This document shows, piece by piece, positions 15,634-23,679 of a stretch of 64,000 bases of DNA. Within the stretch, counting starts at the first letter, position 1; each line of letters opens with the position of its first letter. The DNA lies in assembly GCA_963793415.1 (NCBI GenBank), contig CAWCAC010000002.1:2728001-2792000 (forward strand), written 5' to 3'. Under the pieces are notes generated by a model. That model saw only the letters and a program-made list of their open reading frames with translations. It did no database searches and was not told the origin of the DNA. The position numbers and the translations under genes are program-made. The DNA is from CAXMST01 sp963793415. Its GTDB lineage: Bacteria > Actinomycetota > Thermoleophilia > Solirubrobacterales > 70-9.

Positions 15634-16890
15634 GTGGAGCCCGCGACCACATCGGCTCCGGGGTTCTCGCTCGAGAAGGTCCGCGCCGCGTTCCCGGCGC
15701 TCGAGCGCGAGATCGCCGGCCGGCCGGTCGCCTACCTCGACTCCGGCGCCAGCGCCCAGCGGGCGCTTGCCTCGATCGAGGCGGTCAGCCGCTACGAGCG
15801 GCGCCATCACTCGAACGTCCACCGCGGCTCACACACACTCTCGGCCGAGGCGACCGCTGCCTACGAGGGTGCCCGGGCGACCGTCGCCGACCACCTCGGG
15901 GCCGCCGATCGGCGCGAGCTGATCTTTGTCCGCAACGCCACCGAGGCGATCAATCTCGTCGCTCGCGCCTGGGGCGCCGCCAACATCGGCGCCGACGATC
16001 GGATCGTGCTGACCGTGATGGAGCATCACTCCAACATCGTTCCCTGGCAGCAGCTCGCTGAGTCGACCGGCGCGACGATCGACTGGGTCGACATCGACGA
16101 GAACGGCGAGCTCCGCATGGACGAGCTCGATGCCGCGCTCGCCCGTGGCCCGAAGCTCGTCGCGATCACCCACGTCTCGAACGTGCTGGGAACCCTCAAC
16201 CCGATCGCCGAGATCGCCCGGCGCGCCCACGCCGCGGGCGCGCTGATCCTCGTCGACGGCGCCCAGGCGGCGCCGAAGATGCCGGTCGACGTCGGCGCTC
16301 TCGACGTCGATTTCTACGCGATCACCGGACACAAGATCTACGGCCCGACCGGAATCGGCGCGCTCTGGGCCCGGCTCGAGCTGCTGCGCGAGATGCCGCC
16401 GTTCCTCGGCGGCGGCTCGATGATCCGCAAGGTCACGAAGGAAGGCACGACCTACGCCGATCCCCCTGCTCGCTTCGAGGCCGGCACGCCGGCGATCGCT
16501 CAGGCGATCGGCATGGCTTCAGCGATCCGCTGGCTCGACGGGATCGGCATGGACGTGGCGCTTGCACATGAGCACGAGATCGCCACCTACGCGCTCGACG
16601 CCCTCGCCCGCGTCCCCGGCCTGCAGATATTCGGCCCACCTGCCTCACCGGAGCGGCTCGGCCCGGTCTCCTTCGAACTCGACGGGGTCCACGCCCATGA
16701 CGTCGCCGAGATCCTCGATCGCCACGGAGTCGCCGTCCGGGCCGGCCACCACTGCGCCCAGCCGCTGATGGAGCGACTCGGGGTACCCGCCACGGCCCGC
16801 GCCTCGTTCGGGATCTACACCTCCACGGAGGAGATCGACAGGCTCGTCGAAGGCCTGCACGACGCACGCCGCATCTTCGAGGTCGACTGA
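15634..16890 (+). CDS. sufS: SufS cysteine desulfurase
   Basis: A 418-residue pyridoxal-phosphate enzyme (class V aminotransferase fold) that takes sulfur from cysteine as a persulfide. The internal aldimine lysine is in TGHKIYGPTG (K234). The mobile catalytic cysteine is in RAGHHCAQPLM (C374), on the short loop typical of group II SufS enzymes. The start is a GTG 5 bp after the sufC stop. It is followed after 4 bp by sufU, its usual sulfur acceptor in Gram-positive bacteria and actinobacteria. Confidence 0.96.
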   Translation: MEPATTSAPGFSLEKVRAAFPALEREIAGRPVAYLDSGASAQRALASIEAVSRYERRHHSNVHRGSHTLSAEATAAYEGARATVADHLGAADRRELIFVRNATEAINLVARAWGAANIGADDRIVLTVMEHHSNIVPWQQLAESTGATIDWVDIDENGELRMDELDAALARGPKLVAITHVSNVLGTLNPIAEIARRAHAAGALILVDGAQAAPKMPVDVGALDVDFYAITGHKIYGPTGIGALWARLELLREMPPFLGGGSMIRKVTKEGTTYADPPARFEAGTPAIAQAIGMASAIRWLDGIGMDVALAHEHEIATYALDALARVPGLQIFGPPASPERLGPVSFELDGVHAHDVAEILDRHGVAVRAGHHCAQPLMERLGVPATARASFGIYTSTEEIDRLVEGLHDARRIFEVD

Positions 16891-16894
16891 CGCC

Positions 16895-17320
16895 ATGGAC
16901 GAGCTCTATCGCGACCAGATCCTCGAGCACTACAAGCGGCCCCACAACTTCGGGCGCCTCGAGGACTACGACCTCGACCACGAGGACACCAACCCGTTCT
17001 GCGGCGATGAGCAGCACGTCTACATCAAGCTCGACGACGCGGGCAAGGTCACGGCTGTGTCCTTCGAGGGCCAGGGCTGCGCGATCTCTACCGCGGCGAC
17101 CTCGCTGCTCACGGACGAGCTCGTCGGCCTGACCCGCGAGGAGCTGCTGCGGATCCCGAAGGAAGAGGTGCTCGAGCTGCTCGGCATCGAGATCTCGGCA
17201 ACCCGGATGAAGTGCGCAATGCTTGGCATCAAGGTGGTCAAGTCCGCCGCCCTCGGCAAGCCCGCCGACTGGGAAGACGAAGGCGAACCGGGCACGCCAA
17301 ACCAGACGACGACCCTCTAG
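16895..17320 (+). CDS. sufU: SufU sulfur-acceptor protein
   Basis: A 141-residue zinc-containing sulfur acceptor for SufS. The zinc ligands expected for SufU are visible: C36 and D38 in NPFCGDE, C62 in QGQGCAIS-type context and C107 in RMKCAML. An insertion around residues 75-95 (LVGLTREELLRIPKEEV) separates the second and third cysteines, as in SufU rather than IscU. The C-terminal ALGKPADWEDEG is family-like. It is the last gene of the first SUF block; two hairpins follow. Confidence 0.95.
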   Translation: MDELYRDQILEHYKRPHNFGRLEDYDLDHEDTNPFCGDEQHVYIKLDDAGKVTAVSFEGQGCAISTAATSLLTDELVGLTREELLRIPKEEVLELLGIEISATRMKCAMLGIKVVKSAALGKPADWEDEGEPGTPNQTTTL

Positions 17321-17404
17321 GCCTCGGCCTCACGGCTGGAGTTCACGCCGAGACCCCACGCCGGCGTCACCGGTAGGCGCCGCACCATTCAGCGCATCCC
17401 CGCC

Positions 17405-17423
17405 GGGCCGCCTCCGGCGGCCC
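17405..17423. terminator. Perfect hairpin after sufU
   Basis: gggccgcc-tcc-ggcggccc: 8-bp perfect GC stem with a 3-nt loop in the convergent gap between sufU and the minus-strand lipoprotein gene. There is no T-tract. A similar hairpin follows at 17484-17502. Confidence 0.5.
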
Positions 17424-17483
17424 GAGGAGATGCGGTGTTATGGCGGCGCCGCGCCGCCCAGGGTCGATGGGCGCACGCCCGCA

Positions 17484-17502
17484 CGGCCGCCTCTGGCGGC
17501 CG
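17484..17502. terminator. Second hairpin, near-copy of the first
   Basis: cggccgcc-tct-ggcggccg: 8-bp perfect stem with a 3-nt loop, 60 bp after a closely similar hairpin. Each is followed by GAGGA(G/C)ATG. It probably serves as terminator for the converging genes, or is part of a small repeat. Confidence 0.45.
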
Positions 17503-17559
17503 GAGGACATGGCGCCATGTATCTCGCGCCGCGGCCACTCCCGCGGAAACTGAAGCCCC

Positions 17560-18003
17560 CTACAAGGCCTCGAGCGTGCCGTCGGGGAACAGCTGGGTGT
17601 TCGGGGCTGCGTAGGCGGCGTCCTGGAGCTCGGCGAGGCGGCCGGCGTCGCCGCGGGCAAGCTCGCGCATCGAGGCCCAGCCGAAGCTGGTGATGACCAG
17701 GCCGACGTCGCCGTACTCGTAGTCGCTGCGGTCGACCGAGAAGACCACCGCGCAGGCCTGATCGCCCTTGATGTTGATCGATCCCGGCGAGGGCTCGACG
17801 AGCAGGACCTGGGCCTGAGCGGCCCGGTGGGTCGTGTAGACGTGCCGGCCGTAGTCCAGCGCAGCCGTCTCCGTGTTCCAGCTGCGCAGACAGTCGTCGG
17901 GGACCGCCGGAGCGCTTGCCGATGCCGGATCGGACCCGTCGCCACCGCAGCCGGAGAGCGCCACGAGCGCCGAGGTGAGCACGATCGCGACGACCCGGAG
18001 CAT
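17560..18003 (-). CDS. Small lipoprotein of unknown function
   Basis: A 147-residue protein I do not recognise. A signal peptide ends in the lipobox ALSGC (Cys about residue 18), so the mature protein should be anchored to the outer face of the membrane. The mature part has a Ser/Ala-rich linker, then a compact domain with two cysteines (DDCLRSW, DQACAVVF). ATG 18003 is chosen because the signal peptide begins there, although the frame is open further upstream. TAGACT at 18016-18011 lies 7 nt before it, so the mRNA may be leaderless. It is divergent from the sulfotransferase gene. Confidence 0.75.
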   Translation of the reverse strand: MLRVVAIVLTSALVALSGCGGDGSDPASASAPAVPDDCLRSWNTETAALDYGRHVYTTHRAAQAQVLLVEPSPGSINIKGDQACAVVFSVDRSDYEYGDVGLVITSFGWASMRELARGDAGRLAELQDAAYAAPNTQLFPDGTLEAL

Positions 18004-18061
18004 GCCCCGGAGTCTAGGAAGGGGTCGGCCCACCGGGCGCCGGTCTAGATTTCGCCCCCCG

Positions 18062-19048
18062 ATGAACCCGCAACCCGGCCCCACTCCCCCGCCTGCACGC
18101 GACCTGAACTCCGTCGAGCGCCGGCTCGTCTGGATGATGGGATCGCCCCGCACCGGCAGCACCTGGCTCCTGCGCCTGCTGCTCCATCCTTGGGGTGTCG
18201 GGCGCACCCCGACCGGGATCGACCCCTCGAGGTTCCGCCCGCGTGGCGGCAACGTGATCCCCGTCAACGAGTCCTACCTGGCCCACCACATTGCTCCGCT
18301 CCGCGATCCGCTGCCGCCGCCCGAGGCGACCGGCGCCTCGGTCGTGCTCAACGAGCTGAGACGCAGCGACCCGGCTTACTTCTTCAGCGACGAGTACGCA
18401 GCCGACTGGCGCGGGCCCTTGCGGGAGATGGTCCTGAAGCGTTTCGACGCTCAGTCACAGCGGGCCGAGATCGCACACGGGATCACCGATCCGCTGATCA
18501 TCGTCAAGGAGCCGAACGGATCGCATGCGGCCGAGGTCGTCGCCGACCTGCTGCCCGACTCGCGGATGATCTTCCTGCTCCGCGACGGCCGCGACGTCGT
18601 CGACTCGATGATGGACGCCGACTCGGCCGGCGGCTGGCGCACCAGGACCGAGGGCGTCGAACCGCTGATCACCCCCGAGCAGCGCTTGCGCGGAGTCCGC
18701 CGCCAGGCGCACCTGTGGCTGGTCCGGGTCACCGCCACCGAGCGCGCCTGCCGGCAGCTCGGCCCCGGAAACTCGATCACGGTGCGCTACGAGGATCTGC
18801 TCGCCGACACCGAGGGCGAGCTCGGCAGGCTCGACGCATGGCTCGGGCTCGGGCGCGACGCGCGCCAGATCCGGGCCGCGACGCGGACGAACAGGTTCGG
18901 GTCGCTGCGCAACCGCCTGCGCGGCCGGCGCAAGGGTGTCCGCGCCGCCTCCCCCGGGCTCTGGCGCGAGAACCTGAGCGAGGCCGAGCAGGGAGCCATG
19001 CACGAGATGATCGGCCCGAAGCTCGCCGAGCTCGGGTACGAGGTCTAG
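18062..19048 (+). CDS. Sulfotransferase family protein
   Basis: A 328-residue PAPS-dependent sulfotransferase. The 5'-phosphosulfate loop is GSPRTGSTWLL (27-37) and the 3'-phosphate-binding segment is IFLLRDGRDVVDSMMD. VRYEDLLADTEGELGRL is the C-terminal family motif. The acceptor is unknown. Neighbouring glycosyltransferase and lipoprotein genes suggest a cell-surface glycan or lipid, which is inference. The ATG at 18062 is chosen since the P-loop follows after 26 residues; TAGATT lies 10 nt upstream. Its last 594 bp are covered on the opposite strand by the run-on frame of the glycosyltransferase. Confidence 0.85.
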   Translation: MNPQPGPTPPPARDLNSVERRLVWMMGSPRTGSTWLLRLLLHPWGVGRTPTGIDPSRFRPRGGNVIPVNESYLAHHIAPLRDPLPPPEATGASVVLNELRRSDPAYFFSDEYAADWRGPLREMVLKRFDAQSQRAEIAHGITDPLIIVKEPNGSHAAEVVADLLPDSRMIFLLRDGRDVVDSMMDADSAGGWRTRTEGVEPLITPEQRLRGVRRQAHLWLVRVTATERACRQLGPGNSITVRYEDLLADTEGELGRLDAWLGLGRDARQIRAATRTNRFGSLRNRLRGRRKGVRAASPGLWRENLSEAEQGAMHEMIGPKLAELGYEV

Positions 19049-20485
19049 AGCGGCTTCGGGCCGCCGCTCCCGCTTCCGCAGTCGCGTCCCTGCAAGCCGG
19101 CTCCAGACGACACCGCCGAGCAGCACGCGCTCGCGCCCCAGGGTCTCGTCGCGCCCGGCCAGCGGCCGCAGCGAGCGCAGGCCGAGCCAGACGGCAGCGG
19201 CGGCCGAGTGCTCGGCCGCGACCGTGCGCCGCAGCACCTTCGCCTTCGCAGGCTCGATCCGGCCGCCGCCCCGCAGCAGCAGGATCCGGGCGAAGGAGAC
19301 GAGCTGCAGCCAGCGATGGAAGTAGACGGCGCGCCAGCCCGCGCCCTGGGCGAGCCGCTCGCGCAGCCGCCGCGGAGCCCGTTGTGGCGGAGCCTCCGTG
19401 CCGTCCCGCATCGCCCGCAGCGTCTCCGCGTGCCGGGTTCCGGCCGTCACCGACTCGAGGTGGCGGGTCCGCTCGTAGGTCGGGCGGCTCACGTAGGAGA
19501 GCTCGCCGAGCGCGAGCGCGCAGAGCGCCAGCCAGTGGTCGTGGTACGGCTCGCCGATCGGCGGCGGGAACGGCAGCGCATCCTCGAGCAGGCTGCGCTC
19601 GAACATCGAGGCTGCGCCGGTGACCGTGTTGGCGACGAGCATCGAGGCAACGTCGTCCCAGCTGTTGCGGCGCAGGATCCAGTACGTGTCCGAGAGCAGC
19701 CGGCCGTGCTCGTCGAGGATCCTCATGTCGCTGTAGGCGAGCAGCACCCGCGGAGCGGAGAGCGCCGTCGCGAGAGCCGAGATCTTGTCGGCGTCCCAGT
19801 TGTCGTCCTGGTCGGCGAGGGCGACCCAGCGCGCCTCGACCGGCGCCATCCGCAGCGCCCGCTCGAAGTTCCGGTAGAAGCCGAGCCGCTCGGACGAGCG
19901 CGAGACCACGAACCGCTCGTCCCCTGCGGTCAGCTCGCGAATCGGCTCGAAGCGCGCCGGTGAGGAGGCGTCGTCGCTGATCACGCAGACCCAGTCGGGC
20001 CAGTCCTGGGCCCGGATCGACTCGAGCTGGGCGGCGAGCCGCTCCGGGTCCGGCTCGTGCGTTGCCATGCAGATGCAGACGAGCGGGCCGTCGCTGGAGC
20101 TGACGATCGACGGCGACGGCGGCGCCAGACGCGGGTCGAAAGCGCTCAGCACGATCGAGCCGAGCAGCACCCGCGCACGGCCGCCGCCGACCGTCGCCTC
20201 GAGCACGAGGTCGTGCTCGCCGGCCGGCATCTCGGCCGGAATCGTCAGCAGCACCCACCAGCGATCGCCGGGCCCGAGTGAGCCGGGCTTTGGCATCCGC
20301 TCGGCATCGGGAGCGGTACTCAGGCTCCCGAGCGTGAGGCGCAGCGAGCCCGGATCAGCAGCGTCGGTGCAACGGCCTTCGATCAGCACGACTGTGCCGC
20401 CGCCCACCTCGATCGATCCGGGCAACTCGGCGGTCAGCGCGGCGTCGAGCTCGGCGGCCGGTTCGATGTGAGGCTGCGGGGACAC
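18455..20485 (-). CDS. Glycosyltransferase family 2 with N-terminal beta-rich domain; frame runs on antisense to the sulfotransferase
   Basis: The N-terminal 130 residues are beta-rich (GTVVLIEGRCTDAADPGS, WWVLLTIPAEMPAGEHDLV), like a carbohydrate-binding or accessory module. Residues 135-400 form a GT2 domain (VCICMATHEPD, VISDDASS, LADQDDNWDADKI with the DXD-like aspartates). The recognisable protein fades by about residue 480, but no in-frame stop occurs until 18455. About 195 residues are therefore encoded antisense to the sulfotransferase gene and look like shadow sequence. The CTAG at 19046-19049 would end the frame after a one-base shift. The start GTG 20485 is the first in frame. Confidence 0.65.
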   Translation of the reverse strand: MSPQPHIEPAAELDAALTAELPGSIEVGGGTVVLIEGRCTDAADPGSLRLTLGSLSTAPDAERMPKPGSLGPGDRWWVLLTIPAEMPAGEHDLVLEATVGGGRARVLLGSIVLSAFDPRLAPPSPSIVSSSDGPLVCICMATHEPDPERLAAQLESIRAQDWPDWVCVISDDASSPARFEPIRELTAGDERFVVSRSSERLGFYRNFERALRMAPVEARWVALADQDDNWDADKISALATALSAPRVLLAYSDMRILDEHGRLLSDTYWILRRNSWDDVASMLVANTVTGAASMFERSLLEDALPFPPPIGEPYHDHWLALCALALGELSYVSRPTYERTRHLESVTAGTRHAETLRAMRDGTEAPPQRAPRRLRERLAQGAGWRAVYFHRWLQLVSFARILLLRGGGRIEPAKAKVLRRTVAAEHSAAAAVWLGLRSLRPLAGRDETLGRERVLLGGVVWSRLAGTRLRKRERRPEAALDLVPELGELRADHLVHGSLLGLAQVLAPEPGGGGADTLAPAAQAVAQRPEPVRPRRGPDLARVAPEPEPCVEPAELALGVGEQILVAHRDRVSGAELPAGALGGGDPDQPQVRLAADSAQALLGGDQRFDALGPGAPAAGRVGVHHRVDDVAAVAEQEDHPRVGQQVGDDLGRMRSVRLLDDDQRIGDPVCDLGPL

Positions 20486-20553
20486 GGTCGGGCTCGGCCG
20501 GGAGCTTACGTCGGGCAGCGGCCGCGGCAGAGCTCCGGTGCCGCGCCCGCTAA

Positions 20554-20578
20554 AATCCCGACTCTCCCGCTCGGATTT
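20554..20578 (+). promoter_or_regulatory. Rrf2-type operator before rieske-sufB-sufD (copy 3)
   Basis: AAT-CCC-GACT, spacer CTCCC, GCTC-GGA-TTT: same 25-bp layout as the sites before rrf2 and sufC, and the most palindromic of the three (AAATCC...GGATTT). It lies 17 bp before the start codon of the Rieske gene, so occupancy would cover its promoter or transcription start. Confidence 0.6.
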
Positions 20579-20595
20579 GGGCGGGAGACCCGTTT

Positions 20596-20910
20596 ATGAG
20601 CGTTCACGCGATCTGCAAAACCGAGGAGCTGCCTGAGGGCGACGTTCGAATCGTCGAGCTCGAGGGCATCAAGATCGGCATCTTCAACGTCGGCGGCGAG
20701 CTGTTCGCCATCGAGGATCGCTGCTCACACGACGACGGCCCGCTGGCCGAGGGAACGTTCGATCCCGCTGCCTGTACCGTTGAATGTCCCCGCCACGGCT
20801 CCCTCTTCGACCTGCGCAGCGGCCGGCCGAAGACACTGCCGGCCTATACGCCCGTCGAGACCTTCGAGGTCAAGATCGAGGACGGCGAGATCAAATTGGA
20901 GGTTGACTGA
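20596..20910 (+). CDS. Rieske-type [2Fe-2S] ferredoxin in the SUF block
   Basis: A 104-residue single-domain Rieske protein with cluster ligands C43/H45 (CSHDDG) and C64/H67 (CPRHGS). It belongs to the bacterial ferredoxin type found next to dioxygenases and, in actinobacteria, inside suf operons. Here it opens the second SUF block, 2 bp before sufB. A role in electron supply to cluster assembly is inferred from context. GGGAG lies 8 nt upstream of the ATG, and the operator copy 3 lies just before that. Confidence 0.9.
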   Translation: MSVHAICKTEELPEGDVRIVELEGIKIGIFNVGGELFAIEDRCSHDDGPLAEGTFDPAACTVECPRHGSLFDLRSGRPKTLPAYTPVETFEVKIEDGEIKLEVD

Positions 20911-20912
20911 CC

Positions 20913-22385
20913 ATGAACCCACCAGAGACCGCGACCGCGGCCACCGAGGCCGCCGAGCTCGATCCGAAGCTCGCCGAGCGTGAGGCGATCCGTGACATCG
21001 GCTCCGACTACAAGGAGAAGTTCGGGTTCAACGATCCGGAGACCGGCTACGTCTACAAGGCGCCCAAGGGCCTGACCCGTCAGCTCGTCGAGGACATCTC
21101 CGAGTACAAGGACGAGCCGCAGTGGATGCGCGACTTCCGGCTCAAGGCGCTCGACCACTTCCTCGAGCGCCCGATTCCGCAGTGGGGCGCGAACCTGAAT
21201 CAGATCGACTTCGACGACATCCACTACTTCGTGCGCGCCTCCGAGCGAGCCGAGCACAGCTGGGATGACGTTCCCGAGGACATCAAGAACACGTTCGACA
21301 AGCTCGGCATCCCCGAGGCCGAGCGCATGTTCCTGGCCGGCGTCGGCGCCCAGTACGAGTCCGAGGTCGTCTACCACCAGATCCGCGAGGACCTCGAGAA
21401 GGAGGGCGTGATCTTCACCGACATGGACACCGGCCTCCGCGAGTACGAGGACGTCGTCCGCGAGCACTTCGCATCGGTGATCCCCGAGAACGACAACATG
21501 CTCGCCGCGCTCAACTCGGCCGTATGGTCGGGCGGCTCGTTCGTCTACGTGCCGAAGGGCGTCAAGGTCGAGATGCCGCTGCAGGCCTACTTCCGGATCA
21601 ACACCGAGAACATGGGCCAGTTCGAGCGGACGCTGATCATCGCCGACGAGGACTCCGACGTGCACTACATCGAGGGCTGCACGGCGCCGGTCTACTCGAC
21701 CGACTCGCTGCACTCCGCGGTTGTCGAGCTGATCGCCCGTCCCGGCGCCCGGATCCGCTACACGACGGTCCAGAACTGGTCGCAGAACGTCTACAACCTC
21801 GTCACCAAGCGGGCGACGGCGGCCGAGCGTGCCACCGTCGAGTGGGTCGACTGCAACCTCGGTTCGAAGATCACGATGAAGTACCCGTCGATCTACCTGC
21901 TCGGCGAGGAGGCGCACGGCGAGATCCTCTCGATCGCCTTCGCCGGCAAGGGCCAGCACCAGGACGCCGGCGGCAAGATCATCCACGCGGCGCCGAAGAC
22001 GACCAGCTCGATCTTCGCCAAGTCGATCTCCAAGGACGGCGGCCGCTCGACCTACCGCGGCCTGCTCGAGGTTGCCAAGGGCGCTTCCGAGGTCAAGTCG
22101 AAGGTCGTCTGCGACGCGCTCCTGCTCGACGAGAAGAGCCGCTCCGACACCTACCCGACGATCCGGATCGACGAGAACGACGCCAACGTCGGCCACGAGG
22201 CCTCGGTCTCGAAGATCGGCGAAGAGCAGCTGTTCTACCTGCAATCCCGCGGGCTGAGCGAGGAAGAGGCCTCGAAGATGATCGTCAACGGCTTCATCGA
22301 GCCGGTCGTCAAGGAGCTACCGATGGAGTACGCCGTCGAGCTCAACCGCCTGATCGAGCTGCAGATGGAAGGGTCTATCGGCTGA
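20913..22385 (+). CDS. sufB: SufB, iron-sulfur assembly scaffold
   Basis: A 490-residue beta-helix protein, the main scaffold subunit of SufBCD. Typical segments are YKEKFGF near the N-terminus, NDNMLAALNSAVWSGGSF, VHYIEGCTAP, NWSQNVYN, DCNLGSKITMKYPS and the C-terminal LSEEEASKMIVNGFIEP. CDALLLDEKSRSDT contains the cysteine often tied to cluster assembly. Its stop overlaps the sufD start (TGATG), so the two subunits are coupled. It works with SufC encoded at 14858-15628. Confidence 0.97.
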   Translation: MNPPETATAATEAAELDPKLAEREAIRDIGSDYKEKFGFNDPETGYVYKAPKGLTRQLVEDISEYKDEPQWMRDFRLKALDHFLERPIPQWGANLNQIDFDDIHYFVRASERAEHSWDDVPEDIKNTFDKLGIPEAERMFLAGVGAQYESEVVYHQIREDLEKEGVIFTDMDTGLREYEDVVREHFASVIPENDNMLAALNSAVWSGGSFVYVPKGVKVEMPLQAYFRINTENMGQFERTLIIADEDSDVHYIEGCTAPVYSTDSLHSAVVELIARPGARIRYTTVQNWSQNVYNLVTKRATAAERATVEWVDCNLGSKITMKYPSIYLLGEEAHGEILSIAFAGKGQHQDAGGKIIHAAPKTTSSIFAKSISKDGGRSTYRGLLEVAKGASEVKSKVVCDALLLDEKSRSDTYPTIRIDENDANVGHEASVSKIGEEQLFYLQSRGLSEEEASKMIVNGFIEPVVKELPMEYAVELNRLIELQMEGSIG

Positions 22386-23659
22386 TGGAGGCCGCGACCT
22401 CAACCTCCCCCGACTGGCTCGTCGAGCGGCGGGCGCAAGCGCTGGAGACGGCGCGTGGGCTGGCGCTGCCGGGTCCGAAGGTCAAGGGCTGGGAGTTCAC
22501 CGACCTCTCCGGGCTCGACCTCGGCGCCTACGAGCCGGCCGAGCCGGCCGAGGGCTCGGCCGACGCCGATCGCGGCGCTCTCGCGATCCCCGACGGCGCC
22601 GAGGGCCTGACCCAGATCGACGCCTCGATCGTCAGCGAGGTTGCAGCAGCTTCCGGCAACGGCCACCCCGATGCGCCGCTGGTGATGCCGCTCGAAGCCG
22701 CCGCGGCGCGCTTCCCCGAGCTGCTGCGCGAGCGCCTCGGCACGATCGTCTCCGGGCAGGACGACCCCTTCGTGACGATCAACGAGGCCGGCTGGACCGG
22801 CGGCGCGCTCGTCTACGTGCCCGCCAATACGCGAGCCGAGCGACCGATCTCGCTGACGGCCATCCAACAGGCCCAGGGCCGGACCCTGAACTGGCGCACG
22901 CTCGTGATCCTCGAGGAGGGCGCCGAGGCCGAGATCTGGGAGCGCTACCTCTCCGCCGACGAGAGCAACGACGGCCTCTTCAACGGCGTCACCGAGCTGA
23001 TCGTCGGCCCGGGCGCCAACCTCCGCTACGTCTGTGGCCAGGCCCTCTCCCCCGCTTCCTGGGTCTTCGCGAGCCAGCGCGCAGAGATCGAGCGCGACGG
23101 AAACCTCGAGTGGGTCGCGCTCGGCTTCGGCTCGGCCAACGGCAAGGTCCGGATGGAGACCAAGCTCGCCGGCCGCGGCGCCAGCGCCAAGGTCACCGGC
23201 GCCTACGTCGGCAACGGCCGCCAGCACCTCGACTACGACACGACACAGGAGCACGCGGCCGAGGACACGACCTCCGACCTCGCCTTCCGCGGCGTCCTCG
23301 ACGACCGCTCGACGGCCGTCTGGCGCGGGATGATCAACGTCGACAAGGGCGCCCAGCGCACCGACGCCTTCCAGGAGTGCCGCAACATGCTGCTCTCGAA
23401 GAAGGCCCACGCCGACGCGATCCCGGGGCTCGAGATCGAGGCCGACGACGTCGCCTGCACCCACGCTGCGGCCGTCGCCCAGATCGATCCAGACCAGCTC
23501 TTCTACCTGCAGTCGCGCGGCCTCGGCGCCGAGGACTCGGCCGAGCTGATCGTCGCCGGCTTCCTCGCCGAGCTCGTCGAGCGGGTTCCCCAGGGACCGC
23601 TCGCCGACGCTCTCGCCGCCGCGCTCGAGCAGCGCCTCGGCGAGCTGCTCGCCGACTGA
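22385..23659 (+). CDS. sufD: SufD, iron-sulfur assembly scaffold partner
   Basis: A 424-residue SufB paralogue that completes the SufBC2D complex. It has WEFTDLSGLD near the N-terminus, then FVTINEAGWTGGALVYVP, the beta-helix core and the C-terminal YLQSRGLGAEDSAELIVAGF. The ATG at 22385 overlaps the sufB stop by one base; the longer open frame upstream is only shadow of sufB. It is the last gene of the second SUF block and is followed directly by a 6-bp-stem hairpin. Confidence 0.95.
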   Translation: MEAATSTSPDWLVERRAQALETARGLALPGPKVKGWEFTDLSGLDLGAYEPAEPAEGSADADRGALAIPDGAEGLTQIDASIVSEVAAASGNGHPDAPLVMPLEAAAARFPELLRERLGTIVSGQDDPFVTINEAGWTGGALVYVPANTRAERPISLTAIQQAQGRTLNWRTLVILEEGAEAEIWERYLSADESNDGLFNGVTELIVGPGANLRYVCGQALSPASWVFASQRAEIERDGNLEWVALGFGSANGKVRMETKLAGRGASAKVTGAYVGNGRQHLDYDTTQEHAAEDTTSDLAFRGVLDDRSTAVWRGMINVDKGAQRTDAFQECRNMLLSKKAHADAIPGLEIEADDVACTHAAAVAQIDPDQLFYLQSRGLGAEDSAELIVAGFLAELVERVPQGPLADALAAALEQRLGELLAD

Positions 23660-23664
23660 GCCGC

Positions 23665-23679
23665 AGGCCCCCCGGGCCT
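23665..23679. terminator. Hairpin between convergent sufD and flavin monooxygenase-like gene
   Basis: aggccc-ccc-gggcct: 6-bp perfect stem with a 3-nt loop occupying nearly all of the 19-bp gap between the two convergent stops. It could terminate both transcripts. Confidence 0.45.

Noticed and set aside
17321..17559. Possible small gene or CRISPR-like repeat after sufU
   Set aside because: Only two similar hairpins are present, with no regular repeat-spacer pattern and no coding signal.
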